Shown here: piece after piece, positions 1-6,970 of the stretch
Numbering within the stretch: the stretch's first letter is position 1
How the letters are laid out: each line of letters opens with the position of its first letter
Assembly: GCA_020853655.1 (NCBI GenBank)
Contig: JADYYL010000038.1
Location: 1-7,721, forward strand
From: Deltaproteobacteria bacterium
GTDB taxonomy: Bacteria; Bdellovibrionota_C; UBA2361; SZUA-149; JADYYL01
Length of the DNA stretch: 7,721 nucleotides
Reading direction: 5' to 3'
Position numbers and translations under genes: made by a program
The notes under the pieces: model-generated
What the model saw: the letters and a program-made list of their open reading frames with translations, nothing else
Databases searched by the model: none
Told to the model about the DNA's origin: nothing

Positions 1-911
1 CCGAGGATGTTCTTCACGATCCGGAGGGCCTCAAGCAGAGGCACATCACTTGCGAGCAGGGTGCCCAGGTTCCGCGCAAACCGACTCGTCGAGACCTTGA
101 GCGAGAGTGGGCCGAAGATCGGAATGCGCAGCCTGAGACGATCCAACCACGCACGACCCTTTTCCGTCTTCGTATACCGCGCGAGGGCAAGGCTCCCAGC
201 TACTCCCGCCGCGAGAATGAGCAATATGTAGTCTCGGAGAAAGTCGCTCAGAGTGATGACGATCCGCGTTGGCAAGGGGAGTAACGCGCCTCGCTCGCGG
301 AAAATGAGGGTAATCTCCGGAACGACATAGGTCAGAAGTACGATGATGACGAGAACGCAGATCACCAACATCAGCATGGGGTAGGTGATAGCGGACACGA
401 TCTTCCTTCGAAGTCCTGCTTGAGATTCGAGGAGATCGGCGAGTCGTTCGAGAACGAGATCGAGCCGCCCGTTCGCTTGCCCAGAATGAATCATGTTGAC
501 ATAGAGGCGGGAGAAGATTCTCGGGTAGTGCCGCATGGCCGTCGACAACTCAGACCCCTCGTTGACCCGGTCCGACACCTCGGCAATGACCCGCTTGAAG
601 CCAGCATGATCGACAAGGTCGGACAGCGCCCGGAGCGCGTCGACGAGGGGCATCCCCGAACCGACGAGCGTCGCAAGCTGACGAGTGGCCATCGCGACCT
701 GAACGCCACTGACCCGTCTCGTCCTGAGCTGCTCAAGCATCGAGCCTGCCGCGGTAGTTGCCGCGACCTTCTGACGCGTTTCTTCGAGCGAAGTCGGAAA
801 GATGCCCTGCTGCTTCAGTTTATTGCGCGCCGCACGTTGACTGTCGGCGTCGATCACGCCTTTGGTTTTGCGGCCTGATGAGTTCAGCGCGGTGTATTCG
901 AAGACGGCCAA
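1..911 (-). CDS. gspF: GspF, T2SS inner-membrane platform protein (3' end cut by window edge)
   Basis: GspF is the polytopic inner-membrane protein of the T2SS platform; it contacts the GspE ATPase and is thought to couple it to pseudopilus growth. I translated the minus strand by hand and found 303 uninterrupted codons running off the left edge. The N-terminus reads (L/M)AVFEYTALNSSGRKTKGVID, a typical GspF opening. The first T2SF domain spans about residues 67-190. A first membrane segment follows a conserved ITYPMLML stretch (about 175-197), and a second lies at about 225-246. The second T2SF domain begins near residue 276 (RFARNLGTLLASDVPLLEAL). The family is usually about 400 residues, so roughly 100 are missing. 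The start is TTG at 911-909, chosen because AGGAG sits 5 bases upstream and the family N-terminus begins exactly there. It starts 8 bases after the gspE stop, which argues for co-transcription and translational coupling. Confidence 0.95.
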   Translation of the reverse strand, partial: MAVFEYTALNSSGRKTKGVIDADSQRAARNKLKQQGIFPTSLEETRQKVAATTAAGSMLEQLRTRRVSGVQVAMATRQLATLVGSGMPLVDALRALSDLVDHAGFKRVIAEVSDRVNEGSELSTAMRHYPRIFSRLYVNMIHSGQANGRLDLVLERLADLLESQAGLRRKIVSAITYPMLMLVICVLVIIVLLTYVVPEITLIFRERGALLPLPTRIVITLSDFLRDYILLILAAGVAGSLALARYTKTEKGRAWLDRLRLRIPIFGPLSLKVSTSRFARNLGTLLASDVPLLEALRIVKNIL

Positions 912-916
912 CGGAG

Positions 917-921
917 CTCCT
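917..921 (-). promoter_or_regulatory. Ribosome binding site of gspF overlapping the gspE stop codon
   Basis: AGGAG on the minus strand lies 5 bases before the TTG start of gspF and shares two bases with the TAG stop of gspE (922-920). It decides the non-ATG start of gspF and suggests that ribosomes finishing gspE re-initiate on gspF. Confidence 0.75.
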
Positions 922-2575
922 ATTCAGTATCGACCGCGTCTTCCTGAGTCACTCGAAGCACTTCCTCGATAGAAGTGAAGCCTCGTAGAATCTTCGACGC
1001 GCCATCGCCGCGGAGACTTTGGAAGTCCGTTGCCGAGGCGCGAATCACATTGGAATCGGCGCGCTGCATGATCTTCGTGCGAATCTCATCGTCGATAATC
1101 AGCAACTCATGAATGCCGGTCCGGCCATAATACGCCGTCCCCTGGCAAGTCTTGCACCCGCCGAGTCCCGGCGCGAAAACACTGGCGCCCCAATGCGATG
1201 CCGCGAGCCCAAGTTGATCGCACTCCTCTCGGCTGAGCTCGTGCGGCACTTTGCAGTTTGGACAGAGCGTTCGGACAAGGCGCTGCGCGGCGACGGCGAG
1301 CAGGGAAGACGAGATCAGGAACGGCTCCACTCCCATGTCGAGCAGTCGAGTGACGGCACCGGGCGCGTCGTTGGTGTGCAACGTCGAGAAGACTAAGTGA
1401 CCCGTGAGCGAAGCTTGAATCGCGACCTCGACGGTTTCGAGGTCGCGAATTTCTCCGACCATGATGACATCGGGATCTTGTCGAAGAATGGAACGCAAAC
1501 CTTTGGCGAAGGTGAAATCGATATTCGGGTTGACCTGCATCTGCCCGACACCGCGCAGTTCGTACTCGACCGGATCCTCGACGGTGAGGATGTTCTTGTC
1601 TTCCGAGTTAATCGACGCCAGGCACGCGTAGAGGGTGGTCGTTTTACCAGATCCGGTTGGTCCGGTGACAAGAACAATTCCGTAGGGTCTGACGATGAGC
1701 TTCTTGACGATCTCTTGATTTCGAGGACTCAGGCCAAGAGATGAGAGCTCGAGCATGACCTTTGACCGATCCAAGAGACGCATCACGATGCGCTCTCCGT
1801 ATCGTGTGGGGACTGTTGAGACACGAATGTCGACATCCTGTCCTGCGATTCGAATGCCGATGCGTCCGTCCTGCGGAAGGCGCTTCTCGGCGATATTCAA
1901 GTTCGCCATAACCTTGATGCGCGACACGATGGCGGGATGAAATTGCTTATATTCGGTGTCCACATCGTGGAGGACGCCGTCGATGCGGAACCGAACCTTC
2001 AGCACCTCTTCGAACGGCTCGATATGGATATCCGAAGCTCGCTCGTTGGCTGCTCGGAAGATTAGCGTGTTCACGTAACGGATGATCGGAGCATCGTCGT
2101 CCTCTGCGTCGGTGACGTCGATCTTCAAGGAACTCGAGATCTCTTCCGACTGGTCCTCTCCCGCGTCTTCGAGTGCGCTCCCGCGATCCGACATGAGGCT
2201 GCTGCGGATGCTATTAATCGCGCGGATGATCTCCGCTTCGGGGGTCACGACGAGTTCGATCGGCTTCTGGTAGCAATAACGAACCACGTCGACGGCTGAC
2301 GTGTTCAGGGGGTTTGCGATCGCAACGACGATCGCCCCGTTCTGCTCGTCAAACGGGATGACCTTGTGCTGTTTGCCCCACGCGCCAATAAGGCGAGAGA
2401 ACTCTCCGTAGACGAGTTCGCGAGGAGGAGCGACTTCACTGAGCGTGGGGCGATATTCGAGATTCAGTTTGCGGCAGAGCCCTTGAATATCGGCTACGGC
2501 GATGTCGGCGGCGCTGTCGAACGCCTCGCCGTCTGTATCGTCGTTAACCGAAATGCTCGATGGTGGGATGCTCAC
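920..2575 (-). CDS. gspE: GspE, T2SS secretion ATPase
   Basis: GspE is the cytoplasmic hexameric ATPase that powers pseudopilus assembly, docked on GspL and GspF at the inner membrane. The 551-residue protein has a variable acidic N-terminus, an N1-type domain (about 30-125), an acidic linker (about 129-161) and a bipartite ATPase core. Visible motifs are ASDIHIEP (180-187), Walker A GPTGSGKTT (305-313), Asp box TVEDPVE (331-337), Walker B with DPDVIMVGEIRD (367-378) and His box TGHLVFSTLHTNDA (391-404). The zinc-binding tetracysteine is C438/C441 plus C474/C477 (C-x2-C...C-x2-C), diagnostic of GspE/PilB-type assembly ATPases rather than PilT retraction ATPases. All catalytic motifs look intact. 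The start is GTG at 2575-2573, preceded by AGGAAG with an 8-base spacer. An in-frame TGA at 2629-2627 limits upstream extension. The N-terminus lacks the RLGxxL signature of c-di-GMP-binding MshE-type domains. Confidence 0.97.
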   Translation of the reverse strand: MSIPPSSISVNDDTDGEAFDSAADIAVADIQGLCRKLNLEYRPTLSEVAPPRELVYGEFSRLIGAWGKQHKVIPFDEQNGAIVVAIANPLNTSAVDVVRYCYQKPIELVVTPEAEIIRAINSIRSSLMSDRGSALEDAGEDQSEEISSSLKIDVTDAEDDDAPIIRYVNTLIFRAANERASDIHIEPFEEVLKVRFRIDGVLHDVDTEYKQFHPAIVSRIKVMANLNIAEKRLPQDGRIGIRIAGQDVDIRVSTVPTRYGERIVMRLLDRSKVMLELSSLGLSPRNQEIVKKLIVRPYGIVLVTGPTGSGKTTTLYACLASINSEDKNILTVEDPVEYELRGVGQMQVNPNIDFTFAKGLRSILRQDPDVIMVGEIRDLETVEVAIQASLTGHLVFSTLHTNDAPGAVTRLLDMGVEPFLISSSLLAVAAQRLVRTLCPNCKVPHELSREECDQLGLAASHWGASVFAPGLGGCKTCQGTAYYGRTGIHELLIIDDEIRTKIMQRADSNVIRASATDFQSLRGDGASKILRGFTSIEEVLRVTQEDAVDTE

Positions 2576-2583
2576 GAATGTTT

Positions 2584-2589
2584 CTTCCT
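2584..2589 (-). promoter_or_regulatory. Ribosome binding site of gspE
   Basis: AGGAAG on the minus strand, 8 bases before the GTG start at 2575. It supports this start; no ATG lies nearby in the same frame. Confidence 0.7.
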
Positions 2590-2626
2590 GGCTCGAAAAT
2601 CGAATGTTGGGGGAACCGTCGACCGA

Positions 2627-2695
2627 TCAAGATCTCTGCGCGTAACGAAAAGTCGCTCTCGAGCGGTTCTCAAAACCGTGTAGCAAGAAATTCAT
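2627..2695 (-). other. Short ORF (22 codons) in frame with gspE, possible leader peptide
   Basis: ATG at 2695 opens a 22-codon frame (MNFLLHGFENRSRATF and six more residues) ending at TGA 2629-2627. AGAAGG lies 7 bases before the ATG. The ribosome binding site sits in the apical loop of the nested inverted repeat and the start codon lies at the loop-stem junction. The ORF is in the same frame as gspE, separated from it by one stop codon and 17 sense codons. I recognise no family; it could be a leader peptide, a remnant of a longer GspE N-terminus, or chance. Confidence 0.18.
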
Positions 2696-2741
2696 AGGGA
2701 CGCCTTCTGCGACAGTAGAATTTCTTGTGGGAGAACCGCTC
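2661..2741 (-). repeat. Nested inverted repeat (11 bp + 10 bp) between gspD and gspE
   Basis: The outer arms GAGCGGTTCTC (2661-2671) and GAGAACCGCTC (2731-2741) are perfect complements. Inside them CAAGAAATTC (2684-2693) pairs perfectly with GAATTTCTTG (2718-2727). The internal loop is asymmetric, 12 and 3 bases, and the apical loop is 24 bases. Two independent perfect arms in this order strongly suggest a real RNA or DNA structure. No T-run follows, so it is unlikely to be a simple terminator. Confidence 0.75.
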
Positions 2742-2747
2742 TTTCAC
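2670..2747 (-). other. Short ORF (25 codons) with arginine run, possible leader peptide
   Basis: GTG at 2747-2745 opens a 25-codon frame ending at TGA 2672-2670. AGGAG (2760-2756) lies 8 bases upstream, a better ribosome binding site than those of gspC or gspD. The peptide is very basic and contains four consecutive arginine codons, CGC AGA AGG CGT, of which AGA-AGG also serves as the ribosome binding site of the next short ORF at 2695. The frame runs through the whole left half of the nested inverted repeat. No family recognised; chance occurrence cannot be excluded. Confidence 0.2.
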
Positions 2748-2772
2748 TCTGGTCGCTCCTATCGGTGCGACA

Positions 2773-2821
2773 CCTAGAGCTGATCACGTTTCTGCTCGGC
2801 AGAAACGTGATCAGCTCTAGG
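2773..2821 (-). repeat. Perfect 23-bp inverted repeat overlapping the gspD stop codon
   Basis: Arms 2773-2795 and 2799-2821 are perfect reverse complements over 23 bp with a 3-base loop (TCG). The gspD stop codon TAG (2819-2817) lies inside the first arm as transcribed. Neither side is followed by a T-run, so a textbook intrinsic terminator is not supported, although such a stem would be very stable in RNA. Possible roles: block to 3' exonucleases protecting gspC-gspD mRNA, partial terminator, or the tip-to-tip palindrome of a small repeat element. Confidence 0.85.
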
Positions 2822-5800
2822 CCGGTGCCCACGAACCACTCCCGAGTTGCAGCGTCTCCTCAGGACTCAGGGTATTCCACCGGTCCGGAGAACTGAGCTC
2901 GCTATGTACCTTGGACGCCTCTGCCTCCGAAGCGTAGCGGCCCAGGCAGATATAGGTGCCCTTCGCATCAGAAGCTGTGTAGCGACGACCGATTTGAAAG
3001 AAATCGCCACTCGGTGTTCCCCGCTCGCCCGGGACAACAAGTCCGATCACGCCGCCATCAGAACCTCCGAGGGCGCGAAGGACAACGTATCCGCGACTCG
3101 CGGCCGGCGCCGGGGCGCTCGATGTTCTCATTTTCGCTGGGCTTTCCTGTTTCGGGGCGGCGCCCGGCACCGATGGGAGTCGCGGCGCAACCGTGATGTC
3201 GATCGTATCGCCGTTCTGCGATACCTGCGGTCGAGCGCGCTTTTGAGCTCGCTCCGGTGGAAGCCCGAGAGGTGGCTGTCCTGCGCCGCCCTCTTCGATC
3301 TGGACGTCTTCGGTGAGCGAGTCCAATGCGCGTTTTGTGCGCTCGAGAGCGGCTTGTTCTTCGCGGTTCATCGTCCCCGAAGTTCCGCTCCCGGAACGCG
3401 GGGGCGTAATCGTCGTCGGGAGTGTCTCGCCCTCAGAGGCATCCTCGAGTTCTGTGACTCGATCGATTCGATCGCTATGGAGAACTTCACGGCGATCGGG
3501 TTCGACCTGTCGACGGTTAATCTCCTTGTCGACGGCATCGCGTCGCTCGATGGTCACTTCGCGCGCGACGAACTGATCGCTCACGACACGCGGGGTGATG
3601 AAGATGAGCAGATTGGTGCGACGCTGATTCTCGTCGTCACGTCGGAAGAAGTTTCCGAGTACGGGAATGTCCTTCCAGAACGGCACGCCGCGGGTCGACT
3701 CGGTCATGCTGTCCGAGATGAGTCCTCCGGTGACGACCATCTGACCGCTCTTCACCTCGACATTCGTTTCTGTGGTGCGGATGCTGGTCGTCGGGCCGTT
3801 CGGGTCGTTTCTCGTCGTTGGGACGACGTTTGAAATTTCCACGAAGATCTTGAGCGAGACAAACGAACCAACACCGATCTGTGGAGTGATGCGGAGCGTG
3901 ATACCGACGTCTTGGCGATCGATCTGGTTGAATGTGTTGTTGAGATTCGTGTCGTTCGTTGAAGTGCTCGTCACGAAGGGCACGTTTTCGCCGACGATAA
4001 TCTCGGCTTCTTGATTGTCGGTGGTCAAAATCGTCGGGCTGCTCAGCACGTTGACGTTTTGATTGCTGCTCACCGCACTGATCAAGAACGCCTGAGACGG
4101 AATCGTCAGACCCCCCGGGAGGGTGAGCGAGCAGGTGCTTGCCGCGGCAATCGTCAAATCATTCAACCGCGAGGGGTTTGTAAGAAGGTTGGTGAGCCCA
4201 CCATAGTTGGTTTGCGTGAGCACTCCGCCTTCATCCGTCGCGCCCGTCGCTTGAAATTCGATGCCCATTCCCTCGTCTTTCGTCAGAGAGACTTCAAGGA
4301 TGGTCGCCTCGACGAGGACCTGGCTGCGTTTAATATCGAGTTGATCAATGACCTCTTTGAGTCGAAGGAAGTCAGTGCGCGAGGCGTTAACGATGAGCGA
4401 ATTTGTCGACGGGTCGGCAGCGACGGAAACTTCCCCTTCGAAGTTGACCCGACCGGAGGCGCTGACAATGTCACCCGTCGTCGCTCGATTGGTTGTGCCC
4501 CGGTCCGCGGCTCCTGTGCCTCCCGCTCCTCCGAAGCTTCGGTCGCGACCGAGGCTGCCCCGACCTCCACGAGCGCGATCTCGCTCCTGACTACGCGACA
4601 ACGAGCTTCCCGTCGTTTGCGAGCCTGTCGATCGTTCGCTCGCCGAGCCGGAGATCACGGCCCCAAGTATCCCTGCAAGCTCCTCGGCATCGGCGTGCTT
4701 CAAACGATAAACGAAGAAGCGTCCGCCAGAGCGGTCAATCTCGCTATCCAGTTGCTCGGCGAGTGCGCGAACTTTCAATGTCAGTTCCTGGTCAGCGACG
4801 ACGATGATGGAGTTCGTTCGTTCGTCGGCGATGACCTTGAGCGGCAGTGCTTGTCGATCCTCTCCGCCGGTCGTGAGGCCGGCCTGCATCGCCGCGCCAC
4901 CAGCAGGATTGATTGGCTGAATCGGAGGTGCTCCTGCGGGACGCACCGCTGGACGGGTGACGCGAACCGCATTGGCCCCTCCACCTGCGCCGTCTCCTTC
5001 ACGCTGGCCGAGGATCTCGTTGATTTTGTCGGCGACGTCCTTCGCTTCCGCGTATTTCATCGGAATGATCGTGATGTCTTGATCGAGCGCAGGGACATCG
5101 AGCTGTTGGACGAGTTCGCGGAGGCGTTCGATATTCGCAGATGAATCAATCAGAATGAGTGCGTTGGTCGACGTCGACGCTGTGAGCACTCCTTCTTTAG
5201 AAATGAACTGTTGCAACGTCTGCTGCAGGTCTGGGGCCTTCACGTGTCTGAGGCGGATGAGCTGCGTGACGAGAGCGTCAGACGTGGTGGACGATTCTCC
5301 TGCCATCGTTGGAATGGTTGTTTGCCGCGCGTCTTTCGCGACGATGACCTTCCAAGTGTTGTCACCGACCGGAACGGTCGTGAAGCCTTTCAACAACAGA
5401 ACGGAATCGAGGATTTTCAGCGCATCGGGGATCGTCACCGGGGTCGCGAGATGGATCGTGACCTTCCCCTTCACATTCGAATCGACAATGTAGTTTCGCT
5501 TAGTCAGCTTGCTGAACGATTTCACAAGCGCTGCGATTTCAACATCACGGACATTCAGAATCGCCGTGACTTCATCGTTAGGTCCCGATGGGAGCGCCGC
5601 TAGTTCAGAATCAGTCGGCGGTGTGCGAACGGTCTCATTCGTGATGGCGGCGGGAGCCTTTGTCGCGCGCTCTTCGACCTGGTCGACGGGGAGGGGGGTC
5701 TCCTCCTCAATCGTCTCCGCTCCGAAGTCATTGGGCTTCGCGCTGCTCGGGGCGGCGGCACTATCCGAAACAAAAGCGCTCAGCGTCAGAGCCGCGGTAA

Positions 5801-5936
5801 AGAATACGGCGAGACCGTGATTCCGGAGGCCCCAGATCTGTCGGCCGCGCCCAGAGATCGAGCCGGGGATCGAGCCGGGGATCGAGAGAGCACGGCATGG
5901 GGGGACAACTCCCGCTGAGAGTTCAGGGGACGACAC
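2817..5936 (-). CDS. gspD: GspD, T2SS outer-membrane secretin with long C-terminal extension
   Basis: GspD forms the multimeric outer-membrane channel through which folded proteins leave. Residues are numbered here from the most upstream possible start, TTG at 6017 (1066 residues). They show a signal-peptide hydrophobic core LAVFFTAALTLSAF (69-82) ending near AAA, N0 (about 149-228), N1 (247-310), N2 (315-425, with a Gly/Pro/Ala-rich insert 340-390) and N3 (432-562, with an Arg/Gly/Ser-rich insert 456-525). The secretin barrel follows (563-812), with GENVPF (677-682), VPFWKDIPVLGNFFRR (778-793) and LLIFITPRVV (803-812). A further 254 residues are mostly polar linker, ending in a small folded-looking domain (977-1042). 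I prefer GTG at 5936 (1039 residues): AGAAGG lies 11 bases upstream and the start falls 34 bases after the gspC stop. TTG 5966 and TTG 6017 (47-base overlap with gspC) lack clear ribosome binding sites. Confidence 0.95.
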   Translation of the reverse strand: MSSPELSAGVVPPCRALSIPGSIPGSISGRGRQIWGLRNHGLAVFFTAALTLSAFVSDSAAAPSSAKPNDFGAETIEEETPLPVDQVEERATKAPAAITNETVRTPPTDSELAALPSGPNDEVTAILNVRDVEIAALVKSFSKLTKRNYIVDSNVKGKVTIHLATPVTIPDALKILDSVLLLKGFTTVPVGDNTWKVIVAKDARQTTIPTMAGESSTTSDALVTQLIRLRHVKAPDLQQTLQQFISKEGVLTASTSTNALILIDSSANIERLRELVQQLDVPALDQDITIIPMKYAEAKDVADKINEILGQREGDGAGGGANAVRVTRPAVRPAGAPPIQPINPAGGAAMQAGLTTGGEDRQALPLKVIADERTNSIIVVADQELTLKVRALAEQLDSEIDRSGGRFFVYRLKHADAEELAGILGAVISGSASERSTGSQTTGSSLSRSQERDRARGGRGSLGRDRSFGGAGGTGAADRGTTNRATTGDIVSASGRVNFEGEVSVAADPSTNSLIVNASRTDFLRLKEVIDQLDIKRSQVLVEATILEVSLTKDEGMGIEFQATGATDEGGVLTQTNYGGLTNLLTNPSRLNDLTIAAASTCSLTLPGGLTIPSQAFLISAVSSNQNVNVLSSPTILTTDNQEAEIIVGENVPFVTSTSTNDTNLNNTFNQIDRQDVGITLRITPQIGVGSFVSLKIFVEISNVVPTTRNDPNGPTTSIRTTETNVEVKSGQMVVTGGLISDSMTESTRGVPFWKDIPVLGNFFRRDDENQRRTNLLIFITPRVVSDQFVAREVTIERRDAVDKEINRRQVEPDRREVLHSDRIDRVTELEDASEGETLPTTITPPRSGSGTSGTMNREEQAALERTKRALDSLTEDVQIEEGGAGQPPLGLPPERAQKRARPQVSQNGDTIDITVAPRLPSVPGAAPKQESPAKMRTSSAPAPAASRGYVVLRALGGSDGGVIGLVVPGERGTPSGDFFQIGRRYTASDAKGTYICLGRYASEAEASKVHSELSSPDRWNTLSPEETLQLGSGSWAPA
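5857..5886. repeat. 12-bp tandem repeat (2.5 copies) in the gspD N-terminal coding region
   Basis: ATCGAGCCGGGG occurs twice in tandem (5857-5868, 5869-5880) followed by half a copy ATCGAG. On the coding strand it encodes repeated SIPG/GSIP just before the signal-peptide hydrophobic core. The unit is a multiple of three, so copy-number change would keep the reading frame. Confidence 0.85.
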
Positions 5937-5947
5937 ATTCGATATGG

Positions 5948-5953
5948 CCTTCT
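5948..5953 (-). promoter_or_regulatory. Probable ribosome binding site of gspD
   Basis: AGAAGG on the minus strand, 11 bases before GTG 5936 and within the short gap after the gspC stop. The spacer is long but usable; this site is the main reason to prefer the GTG over the upstream TTG codons. Confidence 0.45.
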
Positions 5954-5970
5954 TCTCTCGTCGCAAATCG

Positions 5971-6912
5971 CTACCGAATCGAATAGTGCAGGTTCTTTTC
6001 CCCACCGTTGCGCTCAAGCTTGACGTTGATGGATCGCTCGCTCTTCAGTTGCTCGAAGATTTTGAGCGCCTGAGAGGGATCGCTCAGGTTATTGTCATTC
6101 ACCATGGTGAGGATGTCACCATTCTTCAGACCGAGCTTCTCATACATACTGTCTTTGCGAATCGCAAAAAGACGCATGCCGATGCTCTGGCCGTTGCGGA
6201 AGTAGGGGACTGCACGCGCTTGGGAGAGCAAGAGGGGAAGGTTCGCTAATGACTCGGCAAGCTCAGACTCTGCGACCGTAAACTCCGTTTCGTCATCTCC
6301 TTCGCCACCACTCGCGCCGCCCTCAGACTGACCACCTGTGGTCCCCTCGTCGATATACAGAATCTCCTGACGGCCCCCGTATTCGAGTTTCGCGCTGTCG
6401 GCGAGGATATCGATCAATTTTGCACGGCCAAAGAGCGATTCGTTTCTCTCAAAGACCTCCTGCTCGTTCTTGTTGAGATCCTCGATAATCGCGATCGGCC
6501 CATCCCGGCCGATCGTCGTGCCGACAAGCCGCATCTTCAGTTGCTGGGTATTTGCCTGGACTGGCGCCGCGGTCGGTGCAGCCGCTTTGATACCGAAGAG
6601 ATTGCGAGTGCCTATGGTGTTATAGGCCTGCTGTGTTTCCGCGCCCTTCCCCGCATCGCTCTGCGCATCAGCCTCGAGCCGAACTTCCGGAACGCGAAAC
6701 TGCCGCGCCTCTCGGAAAGACTCCCCCGCGAGAAGCGCGAATACGATGGCGGATAGCGCCGCCGCCTTCCCGAGAAGGAAGCACGCACCTCGAATAGACA
6801 TGAGGGCCTGCAATCCCTCCGAGGCGCGAGGCACGAACCCCGCGATCGAAGAGCCGAGAGACTGTGGGGCAGCCGACAAAACTCTCGGCGGTAGAAAACG
6901 CATAGTTGCCAC
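5971..6912 (-). CDS. gspC: GspC, T2SS inner-membrane linker protein with PDZ domain
   Basis: GspC is a bitopic inner-membrane protein whose periplasmic HR domain binds the N0 domain of GspD, linking the platform to the secretin; its PDZ domain is implicated in substrate recognition. The 313-residue protein has a cytoplasmic N-terminus, one membrane segment (about 42-62), then the HR domain (about 98-188) opening with the family motif NTIGTRNLFG (98-107). A Gly/Ser/Glu/Asp-rich linker follows (191-209). The C-terminal PDZ domain (about 230-305) contains GLKNGDILTMVND (261-273). The length is normal for the family. GTG at 6912 is taken as start, but ATG three codons later (6903) is equally possible; neither has a strong ribosome binding site. 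It is the first gene of the block, directly before gspD. Confidence 0.93.
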   Translation of the reverse strand: MATMRFLPPRVLSAAPQSLGSSIAGFVPRASEGLQALMSIRGACFLLGKAAALSAIVFALLAGESFREARQFRVPEVRLEADAQSDAGKGAETQQAYNTIGTRNLFGIKAAAPTAAPVQANTQQLKMRLVGTTIGRDGPIAIIEDLNKNEQEVFERNESLFGRAKLIDILADSAKLEYGGRQEILYIDEGTTGGQSEGGASGGEGDDETEFTVAESELAESLANLPLLLSQARAVPYFRNGQSIGMRLFAIRKDSMYEKLGLKNGDILTMVNDNNLSDPSQALKIFEQLKSERSINVKLERNGGEKNLHYSIR

Positions 6913-6960
6913 GGAAGCTTAAGGTGCGGAGCGAAGTCCCGCTGTTACAAACTTGGAGTA

Positions 6961-6970
6961 CGAACGTTCG
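6961..6970. promoter_or_regulatory. Palindrome CGAACGTTCG upstream of gspC, possible operator
   Basis: A perfect 10-bp palindrome 48 bases before the GTG start of gspC. Its position fits a regulator site, but it is short and no partner is identifiable; it could be chance. Confidence 0.2.

Larger units (their letters stand above)
2576..2816 (-). promoter_or_regulatory. Structured gspD-gspE intergenic region / gspE leader
   Basis: This 241-base gap is unusually long for a T2SS operon whose other junctions are 8-34 bases. It contains most of a perfect 23-bp hairpin at the gspD end and, further in, a two-tier nested inverted repeat at 2661-2741. It also holds two short ORFs with good ribosome binding sites and finally the gspE ribosome binding site. 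I see no convincing -35/-10 pair for gspE, and no T-run follows either hairpin, so neither is a standard intrinsic terminator. Inference: a leader that modulates gspE-gspF expression relative to gspC-gspD, or protects or processes the mRNA at this point. A small mobile repeat inserted between the genes is also possible. Confidence 0.45.

Noticed and set aside
920..2575. GspE considered as a PilB or MshE-type pilus ATPase
   Set aside because: Neighbouring gspC, a secretin with N0-N3 domains, and gspF in canonical T2SS order, plus lack of the RLGxxL c-di-GMP motif, favour GspE.
2773..2821. Hairpin considered as a standard rho-independent terminator of gspD
   Set aside because: No T-run follows the stem on either strand, so it is reported as an inverted repeat of uncertain function.
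2847..3833. Long plus-strand open frame (328 codons) opposite the 3' end of gspD
   Set aside because: Antisense to clear secretin coding sequence, with low-complexity Arg/Ser-rich translation and no family signature.
4011..5144. Long plus-strand open frame (377 codons) opposite gspD
   Set aside because: It lies wholly antisense to the N0-N3 region of gspD, shows no recognisable domain, and such frames are common opposite genes in GC-rich DNA.
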